Assembly: GCF_030718205.1 (NCBI RefSeq)
Contig: NZ_JAUZQF010000020.1
Coordinates: 184,995-248,994, forward strand
Source: Nonomuraea turcica
GTDB lineage: Bacteria > Actinomycetota > Actinomycetes > Streptosporangiales > Streptosporangiaceae
Reading direction: 5' to 3'
DNA: 64,000 nt
Shown: one piece after another, positions 42,340-51,059 of the stretch
Position numbering within the stretch: position 1 is the first letter of the stretch
Layout of the letters: the number at the start of each line of letters is the position of its first letter
Position numbers and translations under genes: made by a program
Notes under the pieces: model-generated
The model's database searches: none
What the model saw: only the letters and a program-made list of their open reading frames with translations
Told to the model about the DNA's origin: nothing

Positions 42340-42426
42340 GGAGGTGATCGCCGACCGCAGGGCCTGCAGCGCGCGTTCACGCAGGGTGCTGCGGTCCAGG
42401 CTGGGCAGAGGTTCGACGCTGGTCAC
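41770..42426 (-). CDS. GntR-family repressor with FCD domain
   Basis: A 218-residue regulator with winged helix STLRERALQALRSAITSGQYRPGDHLGEVELAARLGISRGTVREALRHLQQEGLV and an all-helical FCD effector domain. In the latter, D in DLGFHLLLCELADN, H in SHDRHAPIVDAI and H in VEDHMAAAAE are the likely metal ligands. GTG 42426 has AAGGAG upstream. It is divergent from the MHS transporter, with two GACTGT-type palindromes between them, so it controls the transporter-transketolase-SDR operon and itself. Confidence 0.9.
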   Translation of the reverse strand: MTSVEPLPSLDRSTLRERALQALRSAITSGQYRPGDHLGEVELAARLGISRGTVREALRHLQQEGLVTPGRRGMLRVNTLSAKEIKGLYQVRAALEGLAVATVINSPHRDTAVKTLRSALTRLSDHDADFPQRVAADLGFHLLLCELADNPMLVESWQHLEGRIRVAIMSHDAAQLPEMMSHDRHAPIVDAIESGDVSAAVTVVEDHMAAAAELYAGV

Positions 42427-42483
42427 GCACTCTCCTTCTGTGGGTGGCGATCCCCATCGTAGTCCGGCGTCGCGACAAGTGGC

Positions 42484-42497
42484 GACTGTCAACAGTC
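42484..42497. promoter_or_regulatory. GntR operator 1
   Basis: GACTGTCAACAGTC: an inverted repeat GACTGT-N2-ACAGTC, 58 bases upstream of the GntR GTG. Same core as operator 2, 69 bases away. Confidence 0.65.
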
Positions 42498-42552
42498 CGA
42501 TCGATCCTGCTCTTGACAGGAGTGGGTGATGCCGGTCACGCTCTCAATTGCT

Positions 42553-42566
42553 GACTGTTAACAGTC
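42553..42566. promoter_or_regulatory. GntR operator 2
   Basis: GACTGTTAACAGTC is a perfect 14-bp palindrome, 60 bases upstream of the MHS transporter ATG. A half copy (TTGACTGTTA) stands before the truncated GntR copy at about 41087-41096, which ties the site to this regulator family. Confidence 0.7.
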
Positions 42567-42626
42567 GGCAGATAGCCCCGGTGAGGAACCGGCTCCGGCC
42601 TTCCTCTCACCCCCAGGAGCACTGAG

Positions 42627-43985
42627 ATGGCTGACGCGAAGGTCACCCCATGGCATCCGGTCGCCGGTACACCGGAGAGGAAGAAGGTCGCCCTCGGCAC
42701 CTCGGTCGGCGCGACCATCGAGACGTACGACTTCATCGGCTTCGGCACGGCCGCCGCCCTGTACTTCAACCAGGTCTTCTTCCCGGCGAGCGATCCGCTG
42801 TCGGGCACCTTGCTGTCCTTCGCGACCTTGGGGATCGGGTTCGCGGTGCGGCCGCTCGGCGGGATCGTCGGCGGCTACCTCGGTGACAAGATCGGGCGCA
42901 AGCCCGTGCTGGTCGGCTCCCTGCTGTTGATGGGCATCGCGACGGTGCTCATCGGGGCGCTGCCGACGTACCAGCAAGTAGGGGTCTGGGCGGGGATCCT
43001 GCTGGTCGCCGTGCGGGTGGTGCAAGGGCTGGCCTTCGGCGCCGAGTGGGGCGGCGCGATCCTCATGTCCTTCGAGCACGCGCCGTGGCGCCGGCGCGGC
43101 CTCTACACCGGCATCACCCAGGCGGGCTTCCCGGTCGGGCTGCTGCTGGCCAACCTGGCCTTCCTGGTGAGCGTGCCACTCGGCGAGCAATGGGCGTGGC
43201 GGGTGCCGTTCCTGCTCAGCGTCGTGCTGATCGTGGTAGGCATCGTCATCCGGCTCAAGATCGAGGAGTCGCCGGAGTTCGAGGAGTTGAAGGAAGAAGG
43301 CGAGATCGCCAAGAATCCGCTGCTGGAGGTGCTGCGGGACGACTGGCGCACCGTGCTGCGCGCCTTCAGCCTGCGCATCACCGAGACCGCCGGCTACGCC
43401 GTCACCGTGACCTTCATGCTGTCGTACCTGGCGAGCGAGAAGCTGGCGGACAGGTCGGTCAGCCTGACCGGGCTGATGCTCGCGGCCGCGCTCGGCATAG
43501 CCGCCACTACGGCCTGGGGCGCGCTGACGGACCAGGTAGGGCGCCGCCCGGTCTATCTGCTGGGCACCGCGATCACGCTGCTCTGGGGCTTCCCGCTGTT
43601 CCTGATGGTCAATACGGGGACTGCGGCCTGGATTGTGGTCGCGTTCGTCGTCAGCTACGCGGTCTGCCAGAACTCGCTGGCCGGGGTGCAGGGGGCGTGG
43701 TTCTCGGAGCTGTTCGCGACCAAGACCCGCACCACCGGGGCATCGCTGGCCTACCAGCTCTCAGCCGTCGTCTCCGGGTTCACTCCGCTGCTGGCCACGG
43801 CCCTGTACGCGTCGTTCGGCTGGATCGGGCCCGCCGCGCTGCTGAGCGGCTACGGGCTGCTCGGCCTGCTCGCCGCGCTGATCACGCAGGAAACCTGGGG
43901 GCGGAACGAACGCGAAAGGGTGGCGGCGCTCGAGCAAGCGTCGCGCACGGAAACGATCACCTACGAAAGGGGAGCGGCACAGTGA
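42627..43985 (+). CDS. MHS-family MFS transporter
   Basis: A 452-residue metabolite:H+ symporter (ShiA/ProP/KgtP type). Family features are GTSVGATIETYDFIGFGTAAALYFNQVFFP, RPLGGIVGGYLGDKIGRKPVL (the D-x-x-G-R-K loop), GLAFGAEWGGAILMSFEHAP and RRRGLYTGITQAGFPVG. Such proteins import organic acids, osmolytes or related small metabolites. ATG 42627 has CAGGAGCAC upstream. First gene of the operon; its stop overlaps the transketolase N-subunit start. Confidence 0.9.
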   Translation: MADAKVTPWHPVAGTPERKKVALGTSVGATIETYDFIGFGTAAALYFNQVFFPASDPLSGTLLSFATLGIGFAVRPLGGIVGGYLGDKIGRKPVLVGSLLLMGIATVLIGALPTYQQVGVWAGILLVAVRVVQGLAFGAEWGGAILMSFEHAPWRRRGLYTGITQAGFPVGLLLANLAFLVSVPLGEQWAWRVPFLLSVVLIVVGIVIRLKIEESPEFEELKEEGEIAKNPLLEVLRDDWRTVLRAFSLRITETAGYAVTVTFMLSYLASEKLADRSVSLTGLMLAAALGIAATTAWGALTDQVGRRPVYLLGTAITLLWGFPLFLMVNTGTAAWIVVAFVVSYAVCQNSLAGVQGAWFSELFATKTRTTGASLAYQLSAVVSGFTPLLATALYASFGWIGPAALLSGYGLLGLLAALITQETWGRNERERVAALEQASRTETITYERGAAQ

Positions 43986-44824
43986 CGTCGATGACCAAGG
44001 AGCGGGTCGACGGGCTGCGAGGGTCCGCGCACCGGATCCGGGGGTACGCGCTGGACATGGCCGAAGTCCAGGGCCAGGGGTACATCGGCCAGGCACTGGG
44101 CGTCGCCGACATCCTCGCCGTCGTGTACGGCAGCCGGCTGCGCTTCCGGCCGGACGACCCGCACTGGCCGGGCCGGGACCGTTTCCTGCTGTCGATCGGC
44201 CACTACGCCATCGCGCTGTACGCCGCGCTCGCCGAGTACGGCGTCATCCCCGTCGAGGAACTTCGGACGTACGGCGCCGACGACTCGCGGCTGCCGATGT
44301 CGGGGATGGCGTCCTACACCCCCGGCATGGAGATCTCCGGAGGCTCGCTGGGCCACGGCCTCGCGGTGGCCGCCGGCATGGGGCTCGGCCTGCGCCACAC
44401 CGGCAACCCTGCCCTCGTGTTCAACCTGCTGTCCGACGGGGAGCTCGACGAGGGCTCCACCTGGGAGGCCGCGCTGGCCTGCGCGCACCACGGCCTCGAC
44501 AACGTGACGGCGATTGTCGACGTCAACGGGCTGCAGGCGGACGGGGCCACCGCGGGCGTGCTGCGGACCGAGCCGGTGGCCGACAAGTGGCGGGCCTTCG
44601 GCTGGCACGCGCTGCGGGTCGACGGCAACGACATCCCCGCGCTGCTGGCCGCCTTCGACCAATTGCGCGCGCATCGCGGCTCGCCCTCGGTGCTGATCTG
44701 CGACACCCGCATCGGACGGGGGGTTCGGCTGCTGGAGAACCGCGACAAAGCGCACTTCATGCGCGTGGAAGAGCACGAGTGGCAGATCGCCCGCGACCAG
44801 CTCCAGGAGGGCTCGCACCGATGA
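43982..44824 (+). CDS. Transketolase, N-terminal (TPP-binding) subunit
   Basis: 280 residues corresponding to the Pyr/PP-type N-terminal half of transketolase: GGSLGHGLAVAAGMGLG and the TPP/Mg motif LSDGELDEGSTWEAALACAHHGLDNVTAIVDVNGLQ. Split transketolases of this kind serve dedicated catabolic routes rather than the core pentose pathway. GTG overlaps the transporter stop, and its own stop overlaps the C-subunit ATG. Confidence 0.92.
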   Translation: MTSMTKERVDGLRGSAHRIRGYALDMAEVQGQGYIGQALGVADILAVVYGSRLRFRPDDPHWPGRDRFLLSIGHYAIALYAALAEYGVIPVEELRTYGADDSRLPMSGMASYTPGMEISGGSLGHGLAVAAGMGLGLRHTGNPALVFNLLSDGELDEGSTWEAALACAHHGLDNVTAIVDVNGLQADGATAGVLRTEPVADKWRAFGWHALRVDGNDIPALLAAFDQLRAHRGSPSVLICDTRIGRGVRLLENRDKAHFMRVEEHEWQIARDQLQEGSHR

Positions 44825-45813
44825 CCATGGCCAAGAGGCTGACCACGTCGGCGATGATCGCCTCGTTCGCCGACCCCGGCCAGCGCACCACATCAGCTCC
44901 CTTCGGCCACGCGCTGGCCCGCCTGGCCGAGCAGCGCCCGGAGATCGTCGGGTTGTCGGCCGACCTGGCCAAATACACCGACATGCATGTCTTCCGCGAC
45001 GCACACCCCGGGCGGTTCTTCCAGATGGGCATGGCCGAGCAGGCGATGCTCGGCGCCGCCGCCGGGTTGGCCGAGGTGGGGCTGGTCCCGTTCGCCTCCA
45101 CGTATTCGGTGTTCGCCACCCGCCGCGCCTACGACTTCCTCTGCCTGGACATCGCCGAACCCGGGCTCAACGTCAACGTCGTCGGCGCCCTGCCCGGGCT
45201 CACCACCGGCTACGGGCCCAGCCACCAGGCCACCGAGGACCTGGCCATCCTGCGCGGCTGCCCCGGCCTCACCATCGTGGACCCGTGCGACGCCGTGGAC
45301 ATCGAACAGGCCGTGCCCGCGCTCGCCGCCACCCCAGGCCCCACCTACCTGCGGCTCCTGCGCGGGGCCGTGCCCAGGATCCTCGACGAGTACGACTACC
45401 GCTTCGAGCTCGGCAAGGCCGCCGAGCTGCGCACCGGCCGGGACGTCGTGCTCATCTCCACCGGGCTGATGACCATGCGCGCCCTGCAGGCCGCCTCCCG
45501 GCTGGAGGCCGACCACGTCGACGCGGCAGTGCTCCACGTGCCGACCATCAAGCCCTTGGACACCGAGGCCGTCCTGCGCGCGGCTTGTACGAACCGCCTC
45601 GTCGTCACCCTGGAGAATCACAGCGTCGTCGGCGGGCTCGCCGAATCCGTCGCCTCCACTCTCGCCTTCGCCGGCGTGGGCGCGCGCGTCGTTCCGATCG
45701 CTCTGCCCGACGCGTTCCTGGCCGCGGGCGCCCTGCCCACCCTGCACGACCGCTACGGGCTGTCGACCGACGCCATCATCGCCACGATCCGGGCCGAACT
45801 GGCCCGTCCCTGA
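44821..45813 (+). CDS. Transketolase, C-terminal subunit
   Basis: 330 residues with the pyrimidine-binding domain (FQMGMAEQAMLGAAAGLAEVGLVPFASTYSVF, catalytic Glu in MAEQ) and the C-terminal transketolase domain (DVVLISTGLMTMRALQAA, VTLENHSVVGGLAESVA). Together with the 43982 subunit it forms an alpha2beta2-type enzyme transferring a C2 ketol unit. The donor is unknown but probably derives from the SDR product. Confidence 0.92.
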   Translation: MTMAKRLTTSAMIASFADPGQRTTSAPFGHALARLAEQRPEIVGLSADLAKYTDMHVFRDAHPGRFFQMGMAEQAMLGAAAGLAEVGLVPFASTYSVFATRRAYDFLCLDIAEPGLNVNVVGALPGLTTGYGPSHQATEDLAILRGCPGLTIVDPCDAVDIEQAVPALAATPGPTYLRLLRGAVPRILDEYDYRFELGKAAELRTGRDVVLISTGLMTMRALQAASRLEADHVDAAVLHVPTIKPLDTEAVLRAACTNRLVVTLENHSVVGGLAESVASTLAFAGVGARVVPIALPDAFLAAGALPTLHDRYGLSTDAIIATIRAELARP

Positions 45814-45831
45814 TCCCTCGGGGGAACGCTC

Positions 45832-46593
45832 ATGTCCATCTCCGATCTGACCGCCATCGTCACCGGCGCGGGCTCCAGGCGTGGCATCGGCCGCGCCACC
45901 GCACACGCCCTCGCCGCCACCGGCTGGAACCTTGCCATCCTCGACTTGGACGAAGCCGGCGCCAAGGAAACCGCCGACCAGGTCGCCCACCGCCACGGCG
46001 TGCAGGCGTTCGGCCTCGGCTGCGACATCACCGACGAGACCTCCGTCGAAGCCGCGATGGCCCACCTCGACGCCTCAGCGCCTCCCGCCGGAGCCCTCGT
46101 CAATAACGCCGGCATCACCTCACCGATCCCGTTCCTGCAGGTCACCGGCACGGAATGGGATGGCGTCTTCGCCGTCAACGTACGCGGCGCCTACAACGTC
46201 ACCCGCCGCGTCGCCCCAGGCATGGCCGAGCGCGGCTTCGGCCGGATCGTCTTCCTGTCGTCGGTTTCGGCCGAACGCGGCGGCGGCGTCTTCGGCGGCG
46301 TGGCCTACTCCGCCGCCAAGGCCGCCCAGCTCGGCTTCGCCAGGGCCCTGGCCCGCGAGCTCGGACCGGCCGGCGTGACCGTCAACGCCGTCGCACCCGG
46401 CCTCATCGACACCGACATCACCGCCGGCGCCCTGGACGACGAGCACAAGGCGCGGCTCCTGGCGGGGACGCCCATGGGACGACTGGGCAAGGTCGAAGAC
46501 GTCGCCGACCTCGTCGCGTACCTGTGCCGGGCGGAGTCCGGCTACATCACCGGCGCCACCTACGACGTCAATGGCGGCTCCCACATCCACTGA
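45832..46593 (+). CDS. SDR-family oxidoreductase
   Basis: A 253-residue classical SDR with cofactor loop TGAGSRRGIGRATA, NNAGI at residues ~87-91, catalytic Ser in VFLSSVSAERGG, catalytic YSAAK and C-terminal YITGATYDVNGGSH. An acidic residue after beta-2 (ILDLDEA) suggests NAD rather than NADP. It starts 18 bases after the transketolase. It probably oxidises a polyol or hydroxy-acid to the ketose used by the transketolase. Confidence 0.9.
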   Translation: MSISDLTAIVTGAGSRRGIGRATAHALAATGWNLAILDLDEAGAKETADQVAHRHGVQAFGLGCDITDETSVEAAMAHLDASAPPAGALVNNAGITSPIPFLQVTGTEWDGVFAVNVRGAYNVTRRVAPGMAERGFGRIVFLSSVSAERGGGVFGGVAYSAAKAAQLGFARALARELGPAGVTVNAVAPGLIDTDITAGALDDEHKARLLAGTPMGRLGKVEDVADLVAYLCRAESGYITGATYDVNGGSHIH

Positions 46594-46711
46594 CCCTGGG
46601 AGTGGCCGCGCCTGACGTGACGCGCTGGAGCAGCACTGGTGCCTGGGGACCATTCGGGGACCACACGCTGTGCGCGTGTCCGAACAACGCGAAGGACAGG
46701 TCACACAACGT

Positions 46712-46892
46712 AGACACGGCTCCTTCCACGCAGCCTCCGGAGATGCTGCCGACCGCCGTGCCGTCGGTGTTGATGGCGAGTGCGGTGCCGGGCGGCAGGG
46801 GTGCGCTGCCCGCTGACGTGGACGACGATGGCGAGGGCGATGGGGCGGCTCTGGCGGCACCAGGTGTGCAGCGTGTCTGCGATGTTCAGCAT
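46712..46892 (-). pseudogene. XdhC/CoxI-type maturation factor, truncated and frameshifted
   Basis: From ATG 46892 the frame reads MLNIADTLHTWCRQSRPIAL and AIVVHVSG, then shifts by one base (an extra G) into SAPLPPGTALAINTDGTAVGSISGGCVEGAV. This is the N-terminal half of XdhC, which inserts sulfurated Mo cofactor into xanthine-dehydrogenase-type enzymes. After GGCVEGAV the similarity ends. It lies directly downstream of the molybdenum hydroxylase operon, on the same strand, where XdhC is normally found. Confidence 0.75.
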
Positions 46893-47018
46893 GGTGAGCT
46901 CTCCGCGTGAGCGGGCGGTTGCGGTGTCGTCGAGGGGGAGGTGACACGGCGCTGGCGCTGGTGTCCGGCGGCGGGCCGCGCGGTCTGCCGCCGGACGGTC
47001 AGAGGGGCGCCCTTGTGC

Positions 47019-49232
47019 TCAGAGCAGGGCCTCGACGGTGATGGGCAGTTCGCGGACGCGGCGGCCGGTGGCGTGGAAGACCGCGTTGGCGATGGCGGGC
47101 GCCGCGCCGATCTGCACGAGCTCTCCCAGGCCCTTGACGCCGATGGGGTCGGCCTTGCGGTCGTCGCCGTCGAGGTAGATCGCCCGCAGGCCGGGGATGT
47201 CGGCGTTGACGGGGACGAGGTAGTCGGCGAGGTTGGCGTTGACGATGCGGCCGTCGCGGTGGTCGGTGATCGTGTGCTCCAGCAGGGCCTGGCCGATACC
47301 GCCGACCATGCCGCCCAGGGCTTGGCTGTCGGCGAGTTTGGGGTTGATGATGCGGCCCGCGTCGTACACGCCGAGCATCCGCCGCACCCGCACCAGACCC
47401 AGTCGGGTGTCGACGGCGACCTCGGCGAACGTCGCGCCGTAGGCGTACAGGGAGAAGCGTTGCGGCCCTGTGGGCCGGGTGAAGGATCCGAGTGTTTGGA
47501 GATGGGTGCGTTTGTTGCGGGTCAAGAGTTGCTGGTAGGTCTCGCCGCGTGCGGGGTTGTCTTTGACCTGCAGCCGGCCCGCGCGGACCACGACAGTGCC
47601 GGGGTCGACGCCGTGCAGCGGCGATTTCTCGTCGGCGACGGCGAGTTCGATGGCTTGCTGCCGCAGCTTGTCGCAGCCGTCCTGGACGGCCGATCCGACG
47701 CTGGCCATGGTCCAGGAGCCGCCGTGCGCCGGGGCCGGTGGCATGAGGGAGTCGCCGAGGCGGAACGTCACGTCGCGCATCGTCAGGCCGAGGGCGTCGG
47801 CGGCGAGTTGGGTCTGGGAGGTGTAGGTGCCCGGGCCCATGTCGCCGGCCGCGGACTGGACCAGCGCGGTGCCGTCGGCGTCCAGCCTGACCGACGCCTG
47901 GGCGTCGTGGCGGGCGGTGTCGTAGACGCCGGCGGCCATGCCGGTGCCGATCAGCCAGTCGCCGTCACGGGTGGCGCGCGGCTTGGGGTTGCGCCGGTTC
48001 CAGCCGAACTCACGGGCGCCGACGGCGTAGCATTCGCGCAGCTTGCGGGTGGAGAACGGCAGCCCGCTGGACTCGTCGGCGTCGGGTTCGTTGCGCAGCC
48101 GCAACTCGATCGGGTCGATGCCCAGTTTGTGGGCGAGTTCGTCCATCGCCGACTCGATAACGTAGCAGGCGGTGGTGTATCCGGGGCCGCGCATGTACAG
48201 CGGGGTGTTCACGTCCAGTGGCACCGTCCGGTATGCCTGGCGGACGTTGGGCATGCTGTACAGCATCTGCCCGGGGCTGAGGACGGACTCCATGAACGTC
48301 TCGTATCTCGACGTTTCGGCGCGCACGTCGTGAACCATCGCGGTCAGGCGCCCGCGCCGGTCGCTGCCCAGGCGCACCGTGTACTCATAGGCAGGCCTGA
48401 AGCCCGTCCCGAAGTACAACTGCCTGCGCGTCAGGGCGAGTTTGACCGGGCGCCTGGTCTCGCGAGCGGCCAGGGCCGCGATGATGACGTGCGGCCAGGT
48501 CCGCAGCCCGCTGCCGAACCCGCCGCCGACGAACGGCGAGATGACGCGCACCGACTCCACCGCCATACCGAACACCGTGGCGAGTTCCATCTGCGTGCCG
48601 AACACCCACTGGGTCTTGTCCCAGACGGTCAGCTTGTCGCCGTCCCAGCGGGCGATGGTGGCGTGCGGCTCCATCGCGTTGTGGTGGTTGCGGGCGGCCC
48701 GGTAGGTCATCTCCATGTGTACGGCGGCAGAGTCCAGCGCTTTGTCCGCGTCGCCCCGTACGTAGGTCTGGGGCTGGGGCTCGCCGGTCGGCGCGTCGGT
48801 CATGTCGGTCGAGGGCTGCTGGGCGTCGTAGGTCACCTTCACCAGACCGGCGGCGTGCTGGGCGGCCTCCAGCGTGGTGGCGACCACGACGGCGACCGGC
48901 TGCCCGTGGAAGAGGACCTTGTCGTCCTGGAAGACCTGCAGTCGCTCGCCCGGCGGGTTGAGCGGGAGCGGGTTGCGCTGGTAGGGCAGCGTGGGAGCGT
49001 TGAGGTGGCTGATCACCTTCAGTACGCCGGGCTGGGCGAGCGCCGCGCGGGTGTCGATGCCGGTCGTGCGGCCTCGGCCGATGCTGCTGCCGATGACGAC
49101 CGCGTACACGGCCGCGTCGATGTCGTGGTCGACGGTGTGGTCGACGGCGTACAGCGCCTTGCCGGTGACCTTCAGACGGCCGTCCACCCGGGAGAGCGGC
49201 GCCCCGACGGCTTCTTGCGGCTGCGGACTCAC
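47019..49232 (-). CDS. Molybdenum hydroxylase large subunit (PaoC/YagR-like)
   Basis: A 737-residue Mo-cofactor subunit of the xanthine dehydrogenase/aldehyde oxidase family. Typical stretches are SRVDGRLKVTGKALYAVDH, YRAARNHHNAMEPHATIARW, ISPFVGGGFGSGLR, YMRGPGYTTACYVIESAMDELA, the late IGVKGLGELVQIGAAPAIANAV (catalytic Glu in KGLGE) and GGMVGGIGQALLE. GTG 49232 follows GGAGA. No signal peptide, so cytoplasmic. It oxidises an aldehyde or N-heterocycle, with electrons passing through the Fe-S and FAD subunits. Confidence 0.93.
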   Translation of the reverse strand: MSPQPQEAVGAPLSRVDGRLKVTGKALYAVDHTVDHDIDAAVYAVVIGSSIGRGRTTGIDTRAALAQPGVLKVISHLNAPTLPYQRNPLPLNPPGERLQVFQDDKVLFHGQPVAVVVATTLEAAQHAAGLVKVTYDAQQPSTDMTDAPTGEPQPQTYVRGDADKALDSAAVHMEMTYRAARNHHNAMEPHATIARWDGDKLTVWDKTQWVFGTQMELATVFGMAVESVRVISPFVGGGFGSGLRTWPHVIIAALAARETRRPVKLALTRRQLYFGTGFRPAYEYTVRLGSDRRGRLTAMVHDVRAETSRYETFMESVLSPGQMLYSMPNVRQAYRTVPLDVNTPLYMRGPGYTTACYVIESAMDELAHKLGIDPIELRLRNEPDADESSGLPFSTRKLRECYAVGAREFGWNRRNPKPRATRDGDWLIGTGMAAGVYDTARHDAQASVRLDADGTALVQSAAGDMGPGTYTSQTQLAADALGLTMRDVTFRLGDSLMPPAPAHGGSWTMASVGSAVQDGCDKLRQQAIELAVADEKSPLHGVDPGTVVVRAGRLQVKDNPARGETYQQLLTRNKRTHLQTLGSFTRPTGPQRFSLYAYGATFAEVAVDTRLGLVRVRRMLGVYDAGRIINPKLADSQALGGMVGGIGQALLEHTITDHRDGRIVNANLADYLVPVNADIPGLRAIYLDGDDRKADPIGVKGLGELVQIGAAPAIANAVFHATGRRVRELPITVEALL

Positions 49233-50209
49233 GGGGTATCTCCTACGATGCGCAGCTGGCGTTCGACGGTGCGTTTGAGGAGCTCGATCTTGAAGCGGTT
49301 GTGCTCCAGGGGGCGGGCTCCGTGCGCCGCTCGTTCCGCGGCCTGTGTCCACAGCGCTTGCGAGGGGCGTTCGCCAATGAGGTGCCGCTCTACCGCGGGC
49401 AGCTTCCACGGCACGGTGCCCACGCCTCCAGCGGCGACCTTCGCCTCGTGGATCACACCGCCGCGGAGGTGCAGGGCGACGGCCGCGGAGGTGAGAGCGA
49501 ACTCATAAGACTGCCGGTCGCGTACCTTGAGGTAGCCCGACTTCAGCGGACGCGGATGGGCAGGGATCTCCACCGAAGTGATCAACTCGCCCTGCCGCAG
49601 GGCCTGTTCACGGTTCGGGGTGCTGCCCGGCCGCAGCAGAAAGTCCCCGAAGGCGACGCTGCGTGCCCCGTCCGGGCCTAGCAGGTGCACCCTCGCCTCC
49701 AGCGCCGCGAAGGCCACGGCGACGTCGGAGGGGTGCGTGGCCACGCACTGGTCCGAGGCGCCCAGGATCGCGTGGGTGCGGTTGAAGCCCTCCAACGCGG
49801 CGCACCCGGAGCCAGGCTCTCGCTTGTTGCAGGCCGCGGTCACGTCGCGGAAGTACGTACACCGGGTGCGCTGCATGATGTTGCCGCCGATGGTGGCCAT
49901 GTTGCGCAACTGGGCGGACGCGCTCAGTTCCAGTGCCTGGGAGATGACCGGGTAGAGGGCGCGAACCTTGGGGTGGGCGGCGGCCTCGGCCATCCGCACC
50001 AGCGCACCGATGCGCAGGCCCCCGCGCTCGGTGACGGTGACCTCGCGCAGCGGCAGCGCGCTGATGTCGACCAGCGTCTCGGGGCGTTCGACGGTTTCGC
50101 GCATCAGGTCGACCAGGGTGGTGCCGCCGGCGATGTACCGGCCGCCGCGCCGGCCGGCCGCGAGTGCACCTTGGGTGTCGGAGACCTTGGTGAAGTCGAA
50201 GGGATACAT
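49229..50209 (-). CDS. Molybdenum hydroxylase FAD subunit (PaoB/YagS-like)
   Basis: A 326-residue CO dehydrogenase-flavoprotein-type subunit with FAD-binding YIAGGTTLVDLMRE and ATIGGNIMQRTRCTYFRD. The cysteines after it (CTYFRDVTAACNKREPGSGC) match the extra [4Fe-4S] loop known from PaoB-type proteins. ATG 50209 starts at MYPFDFTKV. It overlaps the large-subunit start by 4 bases and follows the Fe-S subunit by 12 bases. Confidence 0.93.
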   Translation of the reverse strand: MYPFDFTKVSDTQGALAAGRRGGRYIAGGTTLVDLMRETVERPETLVDISALPLREVTVTERGGLRIGALVRMAEAAAHPKVRALYPVISQALELSASAQLRNMATIGGNIMQRTRCTYFRDVTAACNKREPGSGCAALEGFNRTHAILGASDQCVATHPSDVAVAFAALEARVHLLGPDGARSVAFGDFLLRPGSTPNREQALRQGELITSVEIPAHPRPLKSGYLKVRDRQSYEFALTSAAVALHLRGGVIHEAKVAAGGVGTVPWKLPAVERHLIGERPSQALWTQAAERAAHGARPLEHNRFKIELLKRTVERQLRIVGDTP

Positions 50210-50221
50210 GGTCGCCCGGCC

Positions 50222-50827
50222 TCATTTCCCGCGCGCGGTCTGCTCGACCGCGCGCACGATATTCACGTAGCAGCCGCAGCGGCAGATGTTGCCGCTCATC
50301 CACTCGCGGATCTCCTCGGCGGAGCCTGCGTGCCCTTCCTCGATGCAGCCGATGCCGGACATGATCTGCCCAGGTGTGCAGTAGCCACACTGGAAGGCGT
50401 CGTGGTCGATGAACGCCTGCTGCAGCGGATGGAGATCATCGTCGGCCGTGGCCAAGCCCTCCACGGTTGTGATCTCGGCGTCCTGCAGCCGAACCGCCAG
50501 GGTGAGGCAGGCGTTGACGCGGTCGCCGTTGACCAGCACCGTGCAGGCACCACAGGCGCCCGCGTCGCACCCCTTCTTGGTGCCGGTGAGGTCGAGCCGC
50601 TCGCGCAGCAGGTCCAGCAGCGAGGTGCGATGGTCGACCTCGATGTTCTCGAGTACGCCGTTGGCCTTCAGCGCGACTCTGCTGGTGGGCCCTGCGTGGG
50701 TGCAGCCGAGTCTGCCGGGCTCGCCGACCCGAACGCAAGAATACTTGCTGTCAAGGTCCCCGTCGCCGCCATGAACGTTGTGTCGAGACAACGGCCCATC
50801 AAGGTGGTGTGTGTTGTCAGTGGACAT
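50222..50827 (-). CDS. Molybdenum hydroxylase 2Fe-2S subunit (PaoA/YagT-like)
   Basis: 201 residues. A 50-residue N-terminal extension precedes the plant-ferredoxin-like domain GCDAGACGACTVLVNG and the C-terminal FQCGYCTPGQIMSG / GNICRCGCYVNIV, giving eight cysteines for two [2Fe-2S] clusters. The extension holds no obvious Tat twin-arginine motif, unlike E. coli PaoA. ATG 50827 has GGAAGA upstream; it is the first gene of the operon. Confidence 0.92.
   Translation of the reverse strand: MSTDNTHHLDGPLSRHNVHGGDGDLDSKYSCVRVGEPGRLGCTHAGPTSRVALKANGVLENIEVDHRTSLLDLLRERLDLTGTKKGCDAGACGACTVLVNGDRVNACLTLAVRLQDAEITTVEGLATADDDLHPLQQAFIDHDAFQCGYCTPGQIMSGIGCIEEGHAGSAEEIREWMSGNICRCGCYVNIVRAVEQTARGK
50231..50255. 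other. Strong stem-loop at the end of the Fe-S subunit gene
   Basis: GCGCGCGGTC-N5-GACCGCGCGC is a perfect 10-bp stem inside the last codons of the 2Fe-2S gene. It could slow ribosomes or stabilise a processed mRNA before the FAD subunit, or be chance in GC-rich code. Confidence 0.3.
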
Positions 50828-51059
50828 GTGGGTCTTCCTTCTTGGCATAGGCCGGCGCCCCGGATGCTGTTCGCTCGGTCGAGGCGTTCACGGCGTTGGA
50901 CGGCCGTGCTTGGTCAGGGATCTGCTCCTCGTTTGCGGCTTGGTACTCGGTCGGTAGCGGCGGTGACCGTGCAGGTGCGGCCCGCGTGAGTGCAACTGTC
51001 AGCGCCAAGTGGCGGCGTTCTGTCGGCCCTTCGTGGCGGGGTGGTCCGAGCAAGCATGG

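Noticed and set aside
46941..49508. 855-codon open frame antisense to the molybdenum hydroxylase large subunit
   Set aside because: A mirror of high-GC codon bias; the minus strand encodes a complete, motif-rich enzyme, whereas this frame is Gly/Val/His-rich with no recognisable domain.
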